Below, piece by piece: positions 1-5,131 of a stretch of DNA of 5,131 bases. Under the pieces are notes generated by a model, which did no database searches, was not told where the DNA came from, and worked only from the letters and a program-made list of their open reading frames with translations. The position numbers were made by a program, and so were the translations under genes. Within the stretch, counting starts at the first letter, position 1; the number at the start of each line of letters is the position of its first letter. The DNA is taken from assembly GCA_903910495.1 (NCBI GenBank), contig CAIVZW010000536.1:1-5131 (forward strand), given 5' to 3'. Source of the DNA: an uncultured beta proteobacterium (GTDB taxonomy: Bacteria; Pseudomonadota; Gammaproteobacteria; Burkholderiales; Rhodocyclaceae).

Positions 1-26
1 AAAAAGCCCCTCCAGCACGGCAAGGG
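1..26 (-). terminator. Possible weak intrinsic terminator downstream of the TauE/SafE gene
   Basis: Read on the minus strand, CCCTT (plus 22-26) can pair with AGGGG (plus 7-11, one G-T pair) around a 10-base loop. This is followed by CTTTTT at the very edge of the window (plus 1-6). It lies about 47 bases past the stop codon of the minus-strand permease gene, where a terminator of that operon is expected. The stem is only 5 bp and the T-run is cut by the window edge, so the call is tentative. The rest of 27-72 shows no gene or other signal. Confidence 0.33.
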
Positions 27-72
27 ATGTCAATATCACGGCACTAGATCTTGCTCGTTCGGAATGATTGGC

Positions 73-873
73 CTAGCTGAAAAGCTTCCATAGCATCTTC
101 GACGCCAGTGCAATGAGCAGGCAGGCAAAAATTCGTTTGATCGTCGCGACGGGCAGGCGATGAGTAAGCTTGGCACCGAGCGGGGCGGTTAGCATGCTGA
201 ACGGAACCATCCAGGCGAGCGCCGGCAGATAGACAAAACCAAGGCTCCATTCAGGAAGATCAACGTGCCCCCAGCCGTTGTAAATGTAGCCCAGGCTACC
301 GCCGACGGCAATCGGAAACCCGACAGCGGCCGAGGTGCCGATGGCTTGTTGAACTCGGACATTGCACCAGGTCAGGAAGGGTACGGTGAACGCACCGCCG
401 CCGATGGCGACGAGCGCCGAAATAGTGCCGATGCCCGTACCCACTGCAAACACACCGCCGGCTCCCGGCAACTCGCGCGTGGGCTTCGGCTTGAGGTTGA
501 GTATCATCTGCAAGGCGACCAAACAGACGAAAACCGTAAAAAAAAGCGCCAGTGGTTTGGCGGGCACCTTGGAGGCAAACAGCGTACCGAGCAGCGTGCC
601 AAGAAGAATTCCCGGCGTGATCTGGAGGACTATTTTCCAAAGCACTGCGCCGTGCTGATGATGCGCACGCAGGCTTGAAAACGAAGTGAACAGGATGGTC
701 GCCATCGAGGTGCCGAGCGCCAGATGCAGAACTTCATCAGGCGGGAAGCCGGCCTGCACGGCAAACATCATGGTCAGTGTCGGCACCATCACCAGCCCAC
801 CTCCGACGCCCAGCAAGCCGGCGGTAAAACCGGTAAACAGGCCAAGTCCAACATATGCCAACCACCAATCCAC
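73..873 (-). CDS. TauE/SafE-family (DUF81) membrane permease, putative anion/sulfite exporter
   Basis: A polytopic inner-membrane protein of 266 residues from the chosen start, normal for the TauE/SafE family. The family is linked to export of sulfite, sulfoacetate and related anions, but many members have no known substrate. Visible are about eight hydrophobic segments and the family's two-fold internal repeat. The first half carries GFTAGLLGVGGGLVMVPTL (residues 15-33) and the second carries GTISALVAIGGGAFTVPFL (149-167), each with the glycine-rich turn followed by VP. A short basic loop (KPKPTRE, about 128-134) separates the halves. The frame stays open upstream to an ATG at 1009-1011, but that would overlap the preceding transporter gene by 107 bases and add a non-membrane, non-family leader. 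A GTG at 871-873 preceded by GGAG with a 6-base spacer (ctGGAGaatcccGTG) gives a protein that begins at the first helix, so it is preferred. It is probably co-transcribed with the AEC gene 31 bases upstream. Family assignment is firm; substrate is unknown. Confidence 0.9.
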   Translation of the reverse strand: MDWWLAYVGLGLFTGFTAGLLGVGGGLVMVPTLTMMFAVQAGFPPDEVLHLALGTSMATILFTSFSSLRAHHQHGAVLWKIVLQITPGILLGTLLGTLFASKVPAKPLALFFTVFVCLVALQMILNLKPKPTRELPGAGGVFAVGTGIGTISALVAIGGGAFTVPFLTWCNVRVQQAIGTSAAVGFPIAVGGSLGYIYNGWGHVDLPEWSLGFVYLPALAWMVPFSMLTAPLGAKLTHRLPVATIKRIFACLLIALASKMLWKLFS

Positions 874-883
874 GGGATTCTCC
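871..883 (-). promoter_or_regulatory. Shine-Dalgarno and GTG start that fix the start of the TauE/SafE gene
   Basis: On the minus strand GGAG (plus 880-883) lies six bases before a GTG codon (plus 871-873). This pair sits just after the stop of the upstream AEC gene (905-907), and translation from it begins MDWWLAYVGLG, directly at the first membrane helix. It decides against the longer ATG start at 1009-1011, which lies inside the neighbouring gene. Confidence 0.7.
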
Positions 884-904
884 AGTAAGTTATTGAAGCC
901 TTGG

Positions 905-1783
905 TTACAAAGCCAGATACAGGGCAAATGGAACGAATACCAGCGAGGCAATGCTGCCGCCGACCACGATGGCCGAAACCAGCTCCGGTTCCTGTTTGTA
1001 TTGCACGGCAAAAATGTAGTTCATTACCGCCGGTGGCAGGGCCGCGTAGAGCAGCAAGAGCCCTTGCATCGGCTTGTCCAGCGGCAAAAATTTGACCAGG
1101 GGCCAGGCGATCAGCAAGCCTGAGATCGGGCACAGCAAGGCACCAATGATACCGATGCTCCAGCGTTCAACCCTGAAACCGGAGAAACCGATACCCAGCG
1201 TGAACAGGCCGAGAGGAATTGCGGCCTCTCCCAGCATCATGGTACTTGTCGCCAGCCAGGGCGGCAAGGAAAGCCCCAGAAGACTCGCCAGCACTCCAAG
1301 CAGCATCGCCCATAACATCGGCGCTTGCAGAATGCCGCTCATGCTGGCTTTGGGGGCGCAGATACGGACTCCCAGCGTGAAGTGCACGATGCTGACGATC
1401 ATGAACAAGGCCACGGCGGCAGGCAGCATCGATGGCCCGAAGGCAAACAGCGTCAATGGCAAACCCATATTGGCGACATTGACGAACATCATTGGGGGAA
1501 TAAAGGCGTGCGGGTTGTAGCCCAACACGATTGCTGCCCCCCAGGCCACAATTCCCGACCCCAGCAGGATGACGATTTCGCCACCAATCAGCGGCAGATA
1601 ATCAAGGATATGAAAATCCCTGGACGCCATCGCAGTAAAAATGAGCATGGGGAAAAGCAGGTCTGTACATAGACGGTTAATCCACGTCATATCCGGCCGG
1701 CGAAATCGACCGTAAGCATAACCAATAGCGGAAATGATTAGAACCGGGGTGATGATACCGATGATGCGAATTACAAGATCCAT
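905..1783 (-). CDS. AEC-family (auxin efflux carrier-like) transporter
   Basis: A 292-residue inner-membrane carrier of the AEC family (Pfam Mem_trans type), close to the usual bacterial length of about 300. Bacterial relatives include malonate and malate carriers, and plant relatives are the PIN auxin exporters. About ten hydrophobic segments can be placed (roughly 5-25, 36-52, 65-88, 95-118, 121-142, 150-172, 184-200, 207-230, 238-262, 268-290), arranged as two five-helix halves. The first half holds the NVANMGLPL motif (102-110) and the second YAALPPAVMNYIFA (246-259). These are the proline-containing broken-helix sites that form the substrate crossover in this fold. The ATG at 1781-1783 is preceded by a short GGA with 5-base spacing, a weak ribosome site. 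It is the first gene of a minus-strand pair with the TauE/SafE permease and diverges from the trehalose genes. Substrate is not predictable from sequence; a small carboxylate is a reasonable inference. Confidence 0.9.
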   Translation of the reverse strand: MDLVIRIIGIITPVLIISAIGYAYGRFRRPDMTWINRLCTDLLFPMLIFTAMASRDFHILDYLPLIGGEIVILLGSGIVAWGAAIVLGYNPHAFIPPMMFVNVANMGLPLTLFAFGPSMLPAAVALFMIVSIVHFTLGVRICAPKASMSGILQAPMLWAMLLGVLASLLGLSLPPWLATSTMMLGEAAIPLGLFTLGIGFSGFRVERWSIGIIGALLCPISGLLIAWPLVKFLPLDKPMQGLLLLYAALPPAVMNYIFAVQYKQEPELVSAIVVGGSIASLVFVPFALYLAL

Positions 1784-1848
1784 GACATTCCAGCAGGTGT
1801 CACGGGTCAGCGCGATTTTTATTGTTGCCCGGTGAATAACCGTCTGCC

Positions 1849-1872
1849 ACTGACCGTGGGGGAGTTGTCAGT
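1849..1872. repeat. Inverted repeat ACTGAC-N12-GTCAGT, possible operator for the AEC gene
   Basis: ACTGAC (1849-1854) and GTCAGT (1867-1872) are exact inverted copies with a 12-base spacer. They lie 66-89 bases upstream of the AEC transporter start, where a regulator acting on the leftward promoter would bind. The 18-base centre-to-centre distance fits a dimeric helix-turn-helix protein spanning nearly two helical turns. Six-base arms can occur by chance in a region of this size, so function is inferred only from position and symmetry. Confidence 0.3.
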
Positions 1873-2006
1873 TTACCGCAGATTGACGGAACTGAGCACC
1901 TGTTGGACAAAGAATGACCGGGATGCCAAAACAAGCAAGGCCTCCATTGCTGGAAGCCGGTGACATTCGTGAAACGCGTATCAATCTGAATACTGTGGAT
2001 GGGTGT

Positions 2007-2023
2007 GACAGATCCGAACTGTC
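2007..2023. repeat. Short inverted repeat GACAG-N7-CTGTC
   Basis: GACAG (2007-2011) and CTGTC (2019-2023) form an exact 5-base inverted repeat around ATCCGAA, roughly in the middle of the divergent region and about 80 bases upstream of the predicted rightward transcription start. It could be a small protein-binding site. The arms are short enough that chance is a serious alternative. Confidence 0.2.
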
Positions 2024-2070
2024 GGCTTACGGAAAAGGACAAAGCACCACAACAGCCAATTGTTCTCTCA

Positions 2071-2091
2071 TGTAGCTACGATTTGGCTACA
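2071..2091. repeat. Inverted repeat TGTAGC-N9-GCTACA overlapping the predicted promoter
   Basis: TGTAGC (2071-2076) and GCTACA (2086-2091) are perfect inverted copies separated by 9 bases. The left arm is also part of an 8-base palindrome GTAGCTAC (2072-2079), and GTAGCT recurs at 2110-2115. The right arm coincides with most of the predicted -10 element, so a protein binding this repeat would compete with RNA polymerase. Operator function is inference; the symmetry itself is directly visible. Confidence 0.35.
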
Positions 2092-2093
2092 CT
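2086..2093 (+). promoter_or_regulatory. Sigma-S-type extended -10 promoter element for the trehalose operon
   Basis: GCTACACT matches all eight positions of the core of the E. coli RpoS (sigma-38) extended -10 consensus KCTAYACT. It lies on the strand of the trehalose genes, about 130 bases before their start codon. Transcription would start near 2100 and leave a leader of about 124 bases. No good -35 hexamer lies 16-18 bases upstream, which is common for sigma-S promoters. In E. coli the otsBA genes are a classic sigma-S-dependent stress operon, which makes the match biologically sensible. It remains a sequence match only; a vegetative promoter elsewhere in the gap is not excluded. Confidence 0.5.
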
Positions 2094-2223
2094 GTCCCTT
2101 CTTCAGTTCGTAGCTTAGGCGCGGTCCGTGCATGTTGATCTTTACGACGGCTCACTTGCAGCCTGACAAAGCTTAAGTCTTTGCCCTTGACAAGCATGAT
2201 CGCCGCACACGTAGAGAGACACC

Positions 2224-4455
2224 ATGAGACTTTCCTTACGTTTCGTTCTGCCGCTGCTGCTGGTTCTCGCCGGCATCGCGTACATCGTTGCACCGCTGGT
2301 CGACCAGTTGACCCTGCGCTGGTTCATGCGCGATCTCGAGATGCGCTCGTCGTTGATTGCCAATGCCCTCGAAGAGCCACTGCAGGAACAGTTGGCCACC
2401 GGCAAGAAGGTCAGGATAGGCGAGTTCTTCAATCGAATCACCCGTGACGAGCGGCTCCACGCTGTCGGATATTGTGCTTCGTCGACCGGGATGGCAGTGG
2501 CCAGTCGCACGCTCCCGGCTGAGATAACCTGTGCCAATCTCAAACGCTGGGAAAGCCCCGGCAACCATCTATTGACAAGCGCACAAGGGCCTTTGCTCGT
2601 CTCCGTCAAGCCAATCGCCAGCGAGGCGGTGGCCGGCGGCCGCCTGGTCCTGGTGCACGACATGAGCTTCATTGCCCGGCGTAGCGAGGAAACCAAGCGC
2701 TACATTCTTTACCTCTTCATGGCGCTGGGCGTTGTCGTCTCGCTGATAACGGTGATCATCGCCCAACTCTCGTGGCACGGCTGGATGGCTGGAATGCGTT
2801 CGCTGCTTCGCGGCGAGGGCTTGCTCCGGGAACCAACCGCGGAGCGCAAGCCGGAACTGCCCGAGTTCCAGCCGATCGCCCGCGATCTGCAGCGGCTCAT
2901 TCGCGAACTGGAAATGGAAAACCGAACCCGTGATGAAGGCCAGATCACCTGGACAGCGGAATCTCTGCGCGCCATTCTTCACGGTGAGTTGCGCGGTGAG
3001 GACGTTATCGTCGTCTCGAACCGTGAGCCCTATATGCATCAACGCCACGGCGACCGTATCGATGTGCAGCGGCCGGCCAGCGGACTGGTGACCGCGCTTG
3101 AACCAATCATGCGCGCCTGCTCGGGAACATGGGTCGCTCACGGCAGCGGTTCGGCTGACCGGGAGGTCGTCGACCAGCACGACCGCATTGCGGTGCCTCC
3201 GGAAAAGCCCGCTTACCAGATCCGCCGCGTCTGGTTAAGCGCAAAGGAGGAAGCCGGCTACTATTACGGTTTCTCCAACGAGGGGCTGTGGCCGCTCTGC
3301 CACATCGCCCACGTGCGGCCGATCTTCCGCTCTGATGACTGGACCCAGTATGTCGCGGTCAACCGCAAGTTCGCCAAGGCCGTAGTGAGTGAGGCCAAGA
3401 CAAGTGCGCCGATCGTCCTCGTTCAGGACTATCACTTCGCGCTGTTGCCGAAAATGATACGCGAAGATCTGCCCGAGGCAACGGTCATAACCTTCTGGCA
3501 CATCCCCTGGCCCAACCCCGAGTCCTTCGCCATCTGCCCCTGGCGCGACGAGCTTCTGGCCGGGATGCTGGGGAGCAGTATTCTCGGCTTCCACACGCAA
3601 TTCCACGTCAACAATTTTGTGGATACGGTGGATCGTTTTCTCGAAGCACGGGTCGACCGTGAAGCTTTCACCGTTTCCTTCGGCGGCAAGCTCACCACTG
3701 TACGCCGCTATCCGATTTCCATCGCCTGGCCTCCGGAGCAAGAGATGGTGGGGAAAGCCATTGCCGATTGCCGGACCAACATCCGTCAGCTGAATGATCT
3801 CCCGCCCGACCACAAGCTTGGCGTTGGCGTCGACCGCCTCGATTACACCAAGGGCATCATGGAACGCTTCCGCGCCATCCGGCGTCTTCTCGAAATAAAT
3901 CCGGATTGGATAGGCCGCTTCAGCTTTGTGCAGATCGCCGCACCCTCACGTTCCGGCATCGAGGAATACCAGAATCACGAACAGCAGGTCCGGGACATGG
4001 CCGCGCGCATCAATGATCGCTTCGCCGGTAGCGGACCGTTGCCCATCGTGCTCAAGATCGAACATCACGAGCCGCGCGACGTCTACGAATATTTTCGCGC
4101 TGCCGATCTGTGCTTTGTCAGCAGCCTGCACGACGGCATGAACCTGGTCGCCAAGGAATTCGTCGCAGCGCGTGATGACGAGCGTGGCGTTCTCCTCCTT
4201 TCCCAATTCACTGGTGCCGCGCGCGAATTGCCAGAGGCCTTGATCGTCAATCCCTACGATGCCGACCAGTGCGCCGCAGCGCTGCATATGGCCCTGACCA
4301 TGCCGGAGGCCGAACAACGCGACCGCATGCGCCTGATGCGCGGCCTGGTCGCCGAGTTCAATGTCTTCCGCTGGGCCGGTCGCATGCTGCTCGATGCCGC
4401 CGCGATGCGTCGCCGCAGCCACCTGGTTGACAAGTCGGGATCAACGACATCATGA
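2224..4455 (+). CDS. otsA: Membrane-anchored trehalose-6-phosphate synthase (GT20) with receptor-like N-terminus
   Basis: The protein has 743 residues, against about 470 for E. coli OtsA. The C-terminal part (about 258-730) is a retaining GT-B glycosyltransferase of family GT20, which joins UDP-glucose and glucose-6-phosphate into trehalose-6-phosphate in the cytoplasm. Visible landmarks are VVSNREPY (263-270), the glycine loop PASGLVTAL (284-292), NEGLWP (352-357), VQDYH (400-404), TFWHIPWP (423-430), [10 protein letters not shown] (535-544, with the phosphate-binding Arg538 and Lys543) and DGMNLVAKE (637-645). The extra N-terminal part has a first helix (7-27), a loop of about 130 residues with Cys84 and Cys103, a second helix (159-181) and a HAMP-like, helix-forming linker (about 183-235). 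The topology predicts the loop outside and the enzyme inside. A GAGAG ribosome site five bases before the ATG supports this start. The stop overlaps otsB. The synthase family is firm. Trehalose product is strongly supported by otsB; control by an external signal is inference. Confidence 0.92.
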   Translation: MRLSLRFVLPLLLVLAGIAYIVAPLVDQLTLRWFMRDLEMRSSLIANALEEPLQEQLATGKKVRIGEFFNRITRDERLHAVGYCASSTGMAVASRTLPAEITCANLKRWESPGNHLLTSAQGPLLVSVKPIASEAVAGGRLVLVHDMSFIARRSEETKRYILYLFMALGVVVSLITVIIAQLSWHGWMAGMRSLLRGEGLLREPTAERKPELPEFQPIARDLQRLIRELEMENRTRDEGQITWTAESLRAILHGELRGEDVIVVSNREPYMHQRHGDRIDVQRPASGLVTALEPIMRACSGTWVAHGSGSADREVVDQHDRIAVPPEKPAYQIRRVWLSAKEEAGYYYGFSNEGLWPLCHIAHVRPIFRSDDWTQYVAVNRKFAKAVVSEAKTSAPIVLVQDYHFALLPKMIREDLPEATVITFWHIPWPNPESFAICPWRDELLAGMLGSSILGFHTQFHVNNFVDTVDRFLEARVDREAFTVSFGGKLTTVRRYPISIAWPPEQEMVGKAIADCRTNIRQLNDLPPDHKLGVGVDRLDYTKGIMERFRAIRRLLEINPDWIGRFSFVQIAAPSRSGIEEYQNHEQQVRDMAARINDRFAGSGPLPIVLKIEHHEPRDVYEYFRAADLCFVSSLHDGMNLVAKEFVAARDDERGVLLLSQFTGAARELPEALIVNPYDADQCAAALHMALTMPEAEQRDRMRLMRGLVAEFNVFRWAGRMLLDAAAMRRRSHLVDKSGSTTS

Positions 4456-5131
4456 GGAATCGGCGCCGTGAAAAACCTCCTGCGCCGAGCGTGGAGTGGG
4501 CCTATTTTCTCGATGTGGATGGCACCCTGATCGACCTTGCCGACACACCGGACGCCGTACGCATCGACACCGCCCTGCTCGAATTGATCACACGACTGCA
4601 TCGTGCCAGCGGCGGCGCTGTCGCCCTGGTTAGCGGGCGCAGCATAGCCGATACGGCAAGTCTGATTGGCGCGCTGCGTCTGCCACTGGCCGGTCAGCAC
4701 GGCCTGGAACGACGCGATGCCGCCGGTCGCCTGTGGATACACGCCGCGCCGCCGGACGCCAAGGCGACAATCAAGACGGCCTTGTTGCCGGTGCTCGATC
4801 GTCATCCCGGACTGTTGCTCGAGGACAAGGGCCTGACTCTGGCGCTGCATTACCGAATGGCTCCCCACCTTGGCGCCTACGCCTGTCGCCTGATGAGCCG
4901 TCTGCTCAATGGGGCCGGCAAAAACCTCGAAATCCAGCGCGGCAAGTGCGTCGTTGAAATCAAGCCCGCCGGCTTCGACAAGGGCACGGCCGTCGGCGAA
5001 TATCTGGGTGAACCGCCATTCAAAACGCGTCGTCCGGTGTTCATCGGCGACGACCTCAACGATGAACACGGCTTCGCCGAGGTTAACCAGTTGGACGGCA
5101 TATCGATCAAGGTCGGCAAGGGTGCGAGTTG
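4452..5131 (+). CDS. otsB: Trehalose-6-phosphate phosphatase, 3' end outside the window
   Basis: The protein removes phosphate from trehalose-6-phosphate to give free trehalose, the second step of the OtsA/OtsB pathway, in the cytoplasm. It is a HAD-superfamily phosphatase. Motif I is DVDGT at residues 21-25 (nucleophile Asp21, acid/base Asp23), motif II is VSGRS at 60-64, motif III is the lysine in FDKGTAV (Lys177) and motif IV is GDDLNDE at 199-205, which binds magnesium. GQHGLE (81-86) and the cap-domain segment KCVVEIKP (165-172) are typical of trehalose phosphatases. The window holds 226 codons plus two bases; E. coli OtsB has 266 residues, so roughly 40 residues are missing off the right edge. 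The ATG overlaps the synthase stop codon as ATGA, and no good separate ribosome site is visible, so translational coupling is likely. No frameshift or missing catalytic residue is seen. Confidence 0.93.
   Translation, partial: MRNRRREKPPAPSVEWAYFLDVDGTLIDLADTPDAVRIDTALLELITRLHRASGGAVALVSGRSIADTASLIGALRLPLAGQHGLERRDAAGRLWIHAAPPDAKATIKTALLPVLDRHPGLLLEDKGLTLALHYRMAPHLGAYACRLMSRLLNGAGKNLEIQRGKCVVEIKPAGFDKGTAVGEYLGEPPFKTRRPVFIGDDLNDEHGFAEVNQLDGISIKVGKGAS

Larger units (their letters stand above)
1784..2223. other. Divergent intergenic regulatory region, no gene seen
   Basis: This 440-base gap separates the start codons of the AEC transporter (leftward) and the trehalose-6-phosphate synthase (rightward). 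It is visibly richer in A and T than the flanking genes. The only frame of any size on the minus strand (1800-2042) has no recognisable motif, no good ribosome site and an atypical composition, so I treat it as non-coding. Contents I can support are a sigma-S-like -10 element at 2086-2093, an inverted repeat over it (2071-2091), a second inverted repeat nearer the AEC gene (1849-1872) and a small one at 2007-2023. No convincing -35/-10 pair for the AEC gene was found. An AT-rich patch at about 1814-1824 is the likeliest place for a -10. Confidence 0.6.

Noticed and set aside
2004..2022. CRP-like half site TGTGA at 2004-2008
   Set aside because: The second half-site TCACA is absent at the required 6-base spacing.
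1800..2042. An 80-codon minus-strand open frame in the intergenic region
   Set aside because: No recognisable motif, no good ribosome site, unusual composition, and it occupies the region where promoters for the divergent genes must lie.
2149..2163. GGCT-N7-AGCC hairpin in the predicted leader as a riboswitch or attenuator
   Set aside because: Only four base pairs, no T-run after it and no conserved riboswitch core recognised.
2130..2201. Near-repeat of GCATG(TT)GATC at 2130-2140 and GCATGATC at 2194-2201
   Set aside because: Imperfect, short and without symmetry; most likely chance.
2187..2215. TTGACA at 2187-2192 as a -35 box for the synthase gene
   Set aside because: The correctly spaced -10 position (about 2210-2215) reads CGTAGA, a poor match, and transcription would start at or within the start codon, leaving no ribosome site.
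2142..2696. A 184-codon minus-strand frame overlapping the 5' end of the synthase gene
   Set aside because: It lies antisense to a clearly coding segment and its translation is rich in Ser and Arg with no family features, typical of a shadow frame.
4254..5069. A 271-codon minus-strand frame across the synthase/phosphatase junction
   Set aside because: It runs antisense to the otsB frame, which has all four HAD motifs; the long opposite frame is a by-product of GC-rich codon use.
1..5131. Insertion sequences, CRISPR arrays, tRNA/rRNA genes, phage genes
   Set aside because: No terminal repeats with a transposase, regularly spaced repeats or RNA-gene signatures were seen anywhere in the window.

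Overview
The window looks like chromosomal DNA of a Gram-negative proteobacterium. It is moderately GC-rich, and genes are packed in two divergent operons separated by one 440-base non-coding gap. From the style of the proteins, especially the long membrane-anchored trehalose-6-phosphate synthase type, I would guess a betaproteobacterium (for example Rhodocyclales). That placement is inference from memory of the families, not a search result.

Left half, minus strand: an AEC-family (auxin efflux carrier-like) transporter at 905-1783 is followed after 31 bases by a TauE/SafE-family permease, best started at a GTG at 871-873 and ending at 73. The two read as one small transport operon, probably exporting or exchanging organic or sulfur-containing anions, but the substrates cannot be read from sequence. 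A weak hairpin plus T-run lies downstream at the window edge (1-26). The intergenic region 1784-2223 holds the divergent regulatory DNA. Its clearest signal is an extended -10 element of the sigma-S type (GCTACACT, 2086-2093) facing the trehalose genes, embedded in an inverted repeat.

Right half, plus strand: a 743-residue protein (2224-4455) has a GT20 trehalose-6-phosphate synthase catalytic domain. This is fused behind a two-helix, receptor-like membrane module with a presumed periplasmic loop and a HAMP-like linker. Its stop codon overlaps the start of a HAD-family trehalose-6-phosphate phosphatase (otsB, 4452 to beyond the window end) by ATGA. Together they form the two-step OtsA/OtsB route: UDP-glucose plus glucose-6-phosphate gives trehalose-6-phosphate, which gives trehalose, a stress and osmotic protectant.

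The most interesting feature is the receptor-like front end of the synthase, which suggests that an envelope signal could act directly on a metabolic enzyme. The rest of the window is ordinary: no mobile element, CRISPR array or RNA gene was seen.
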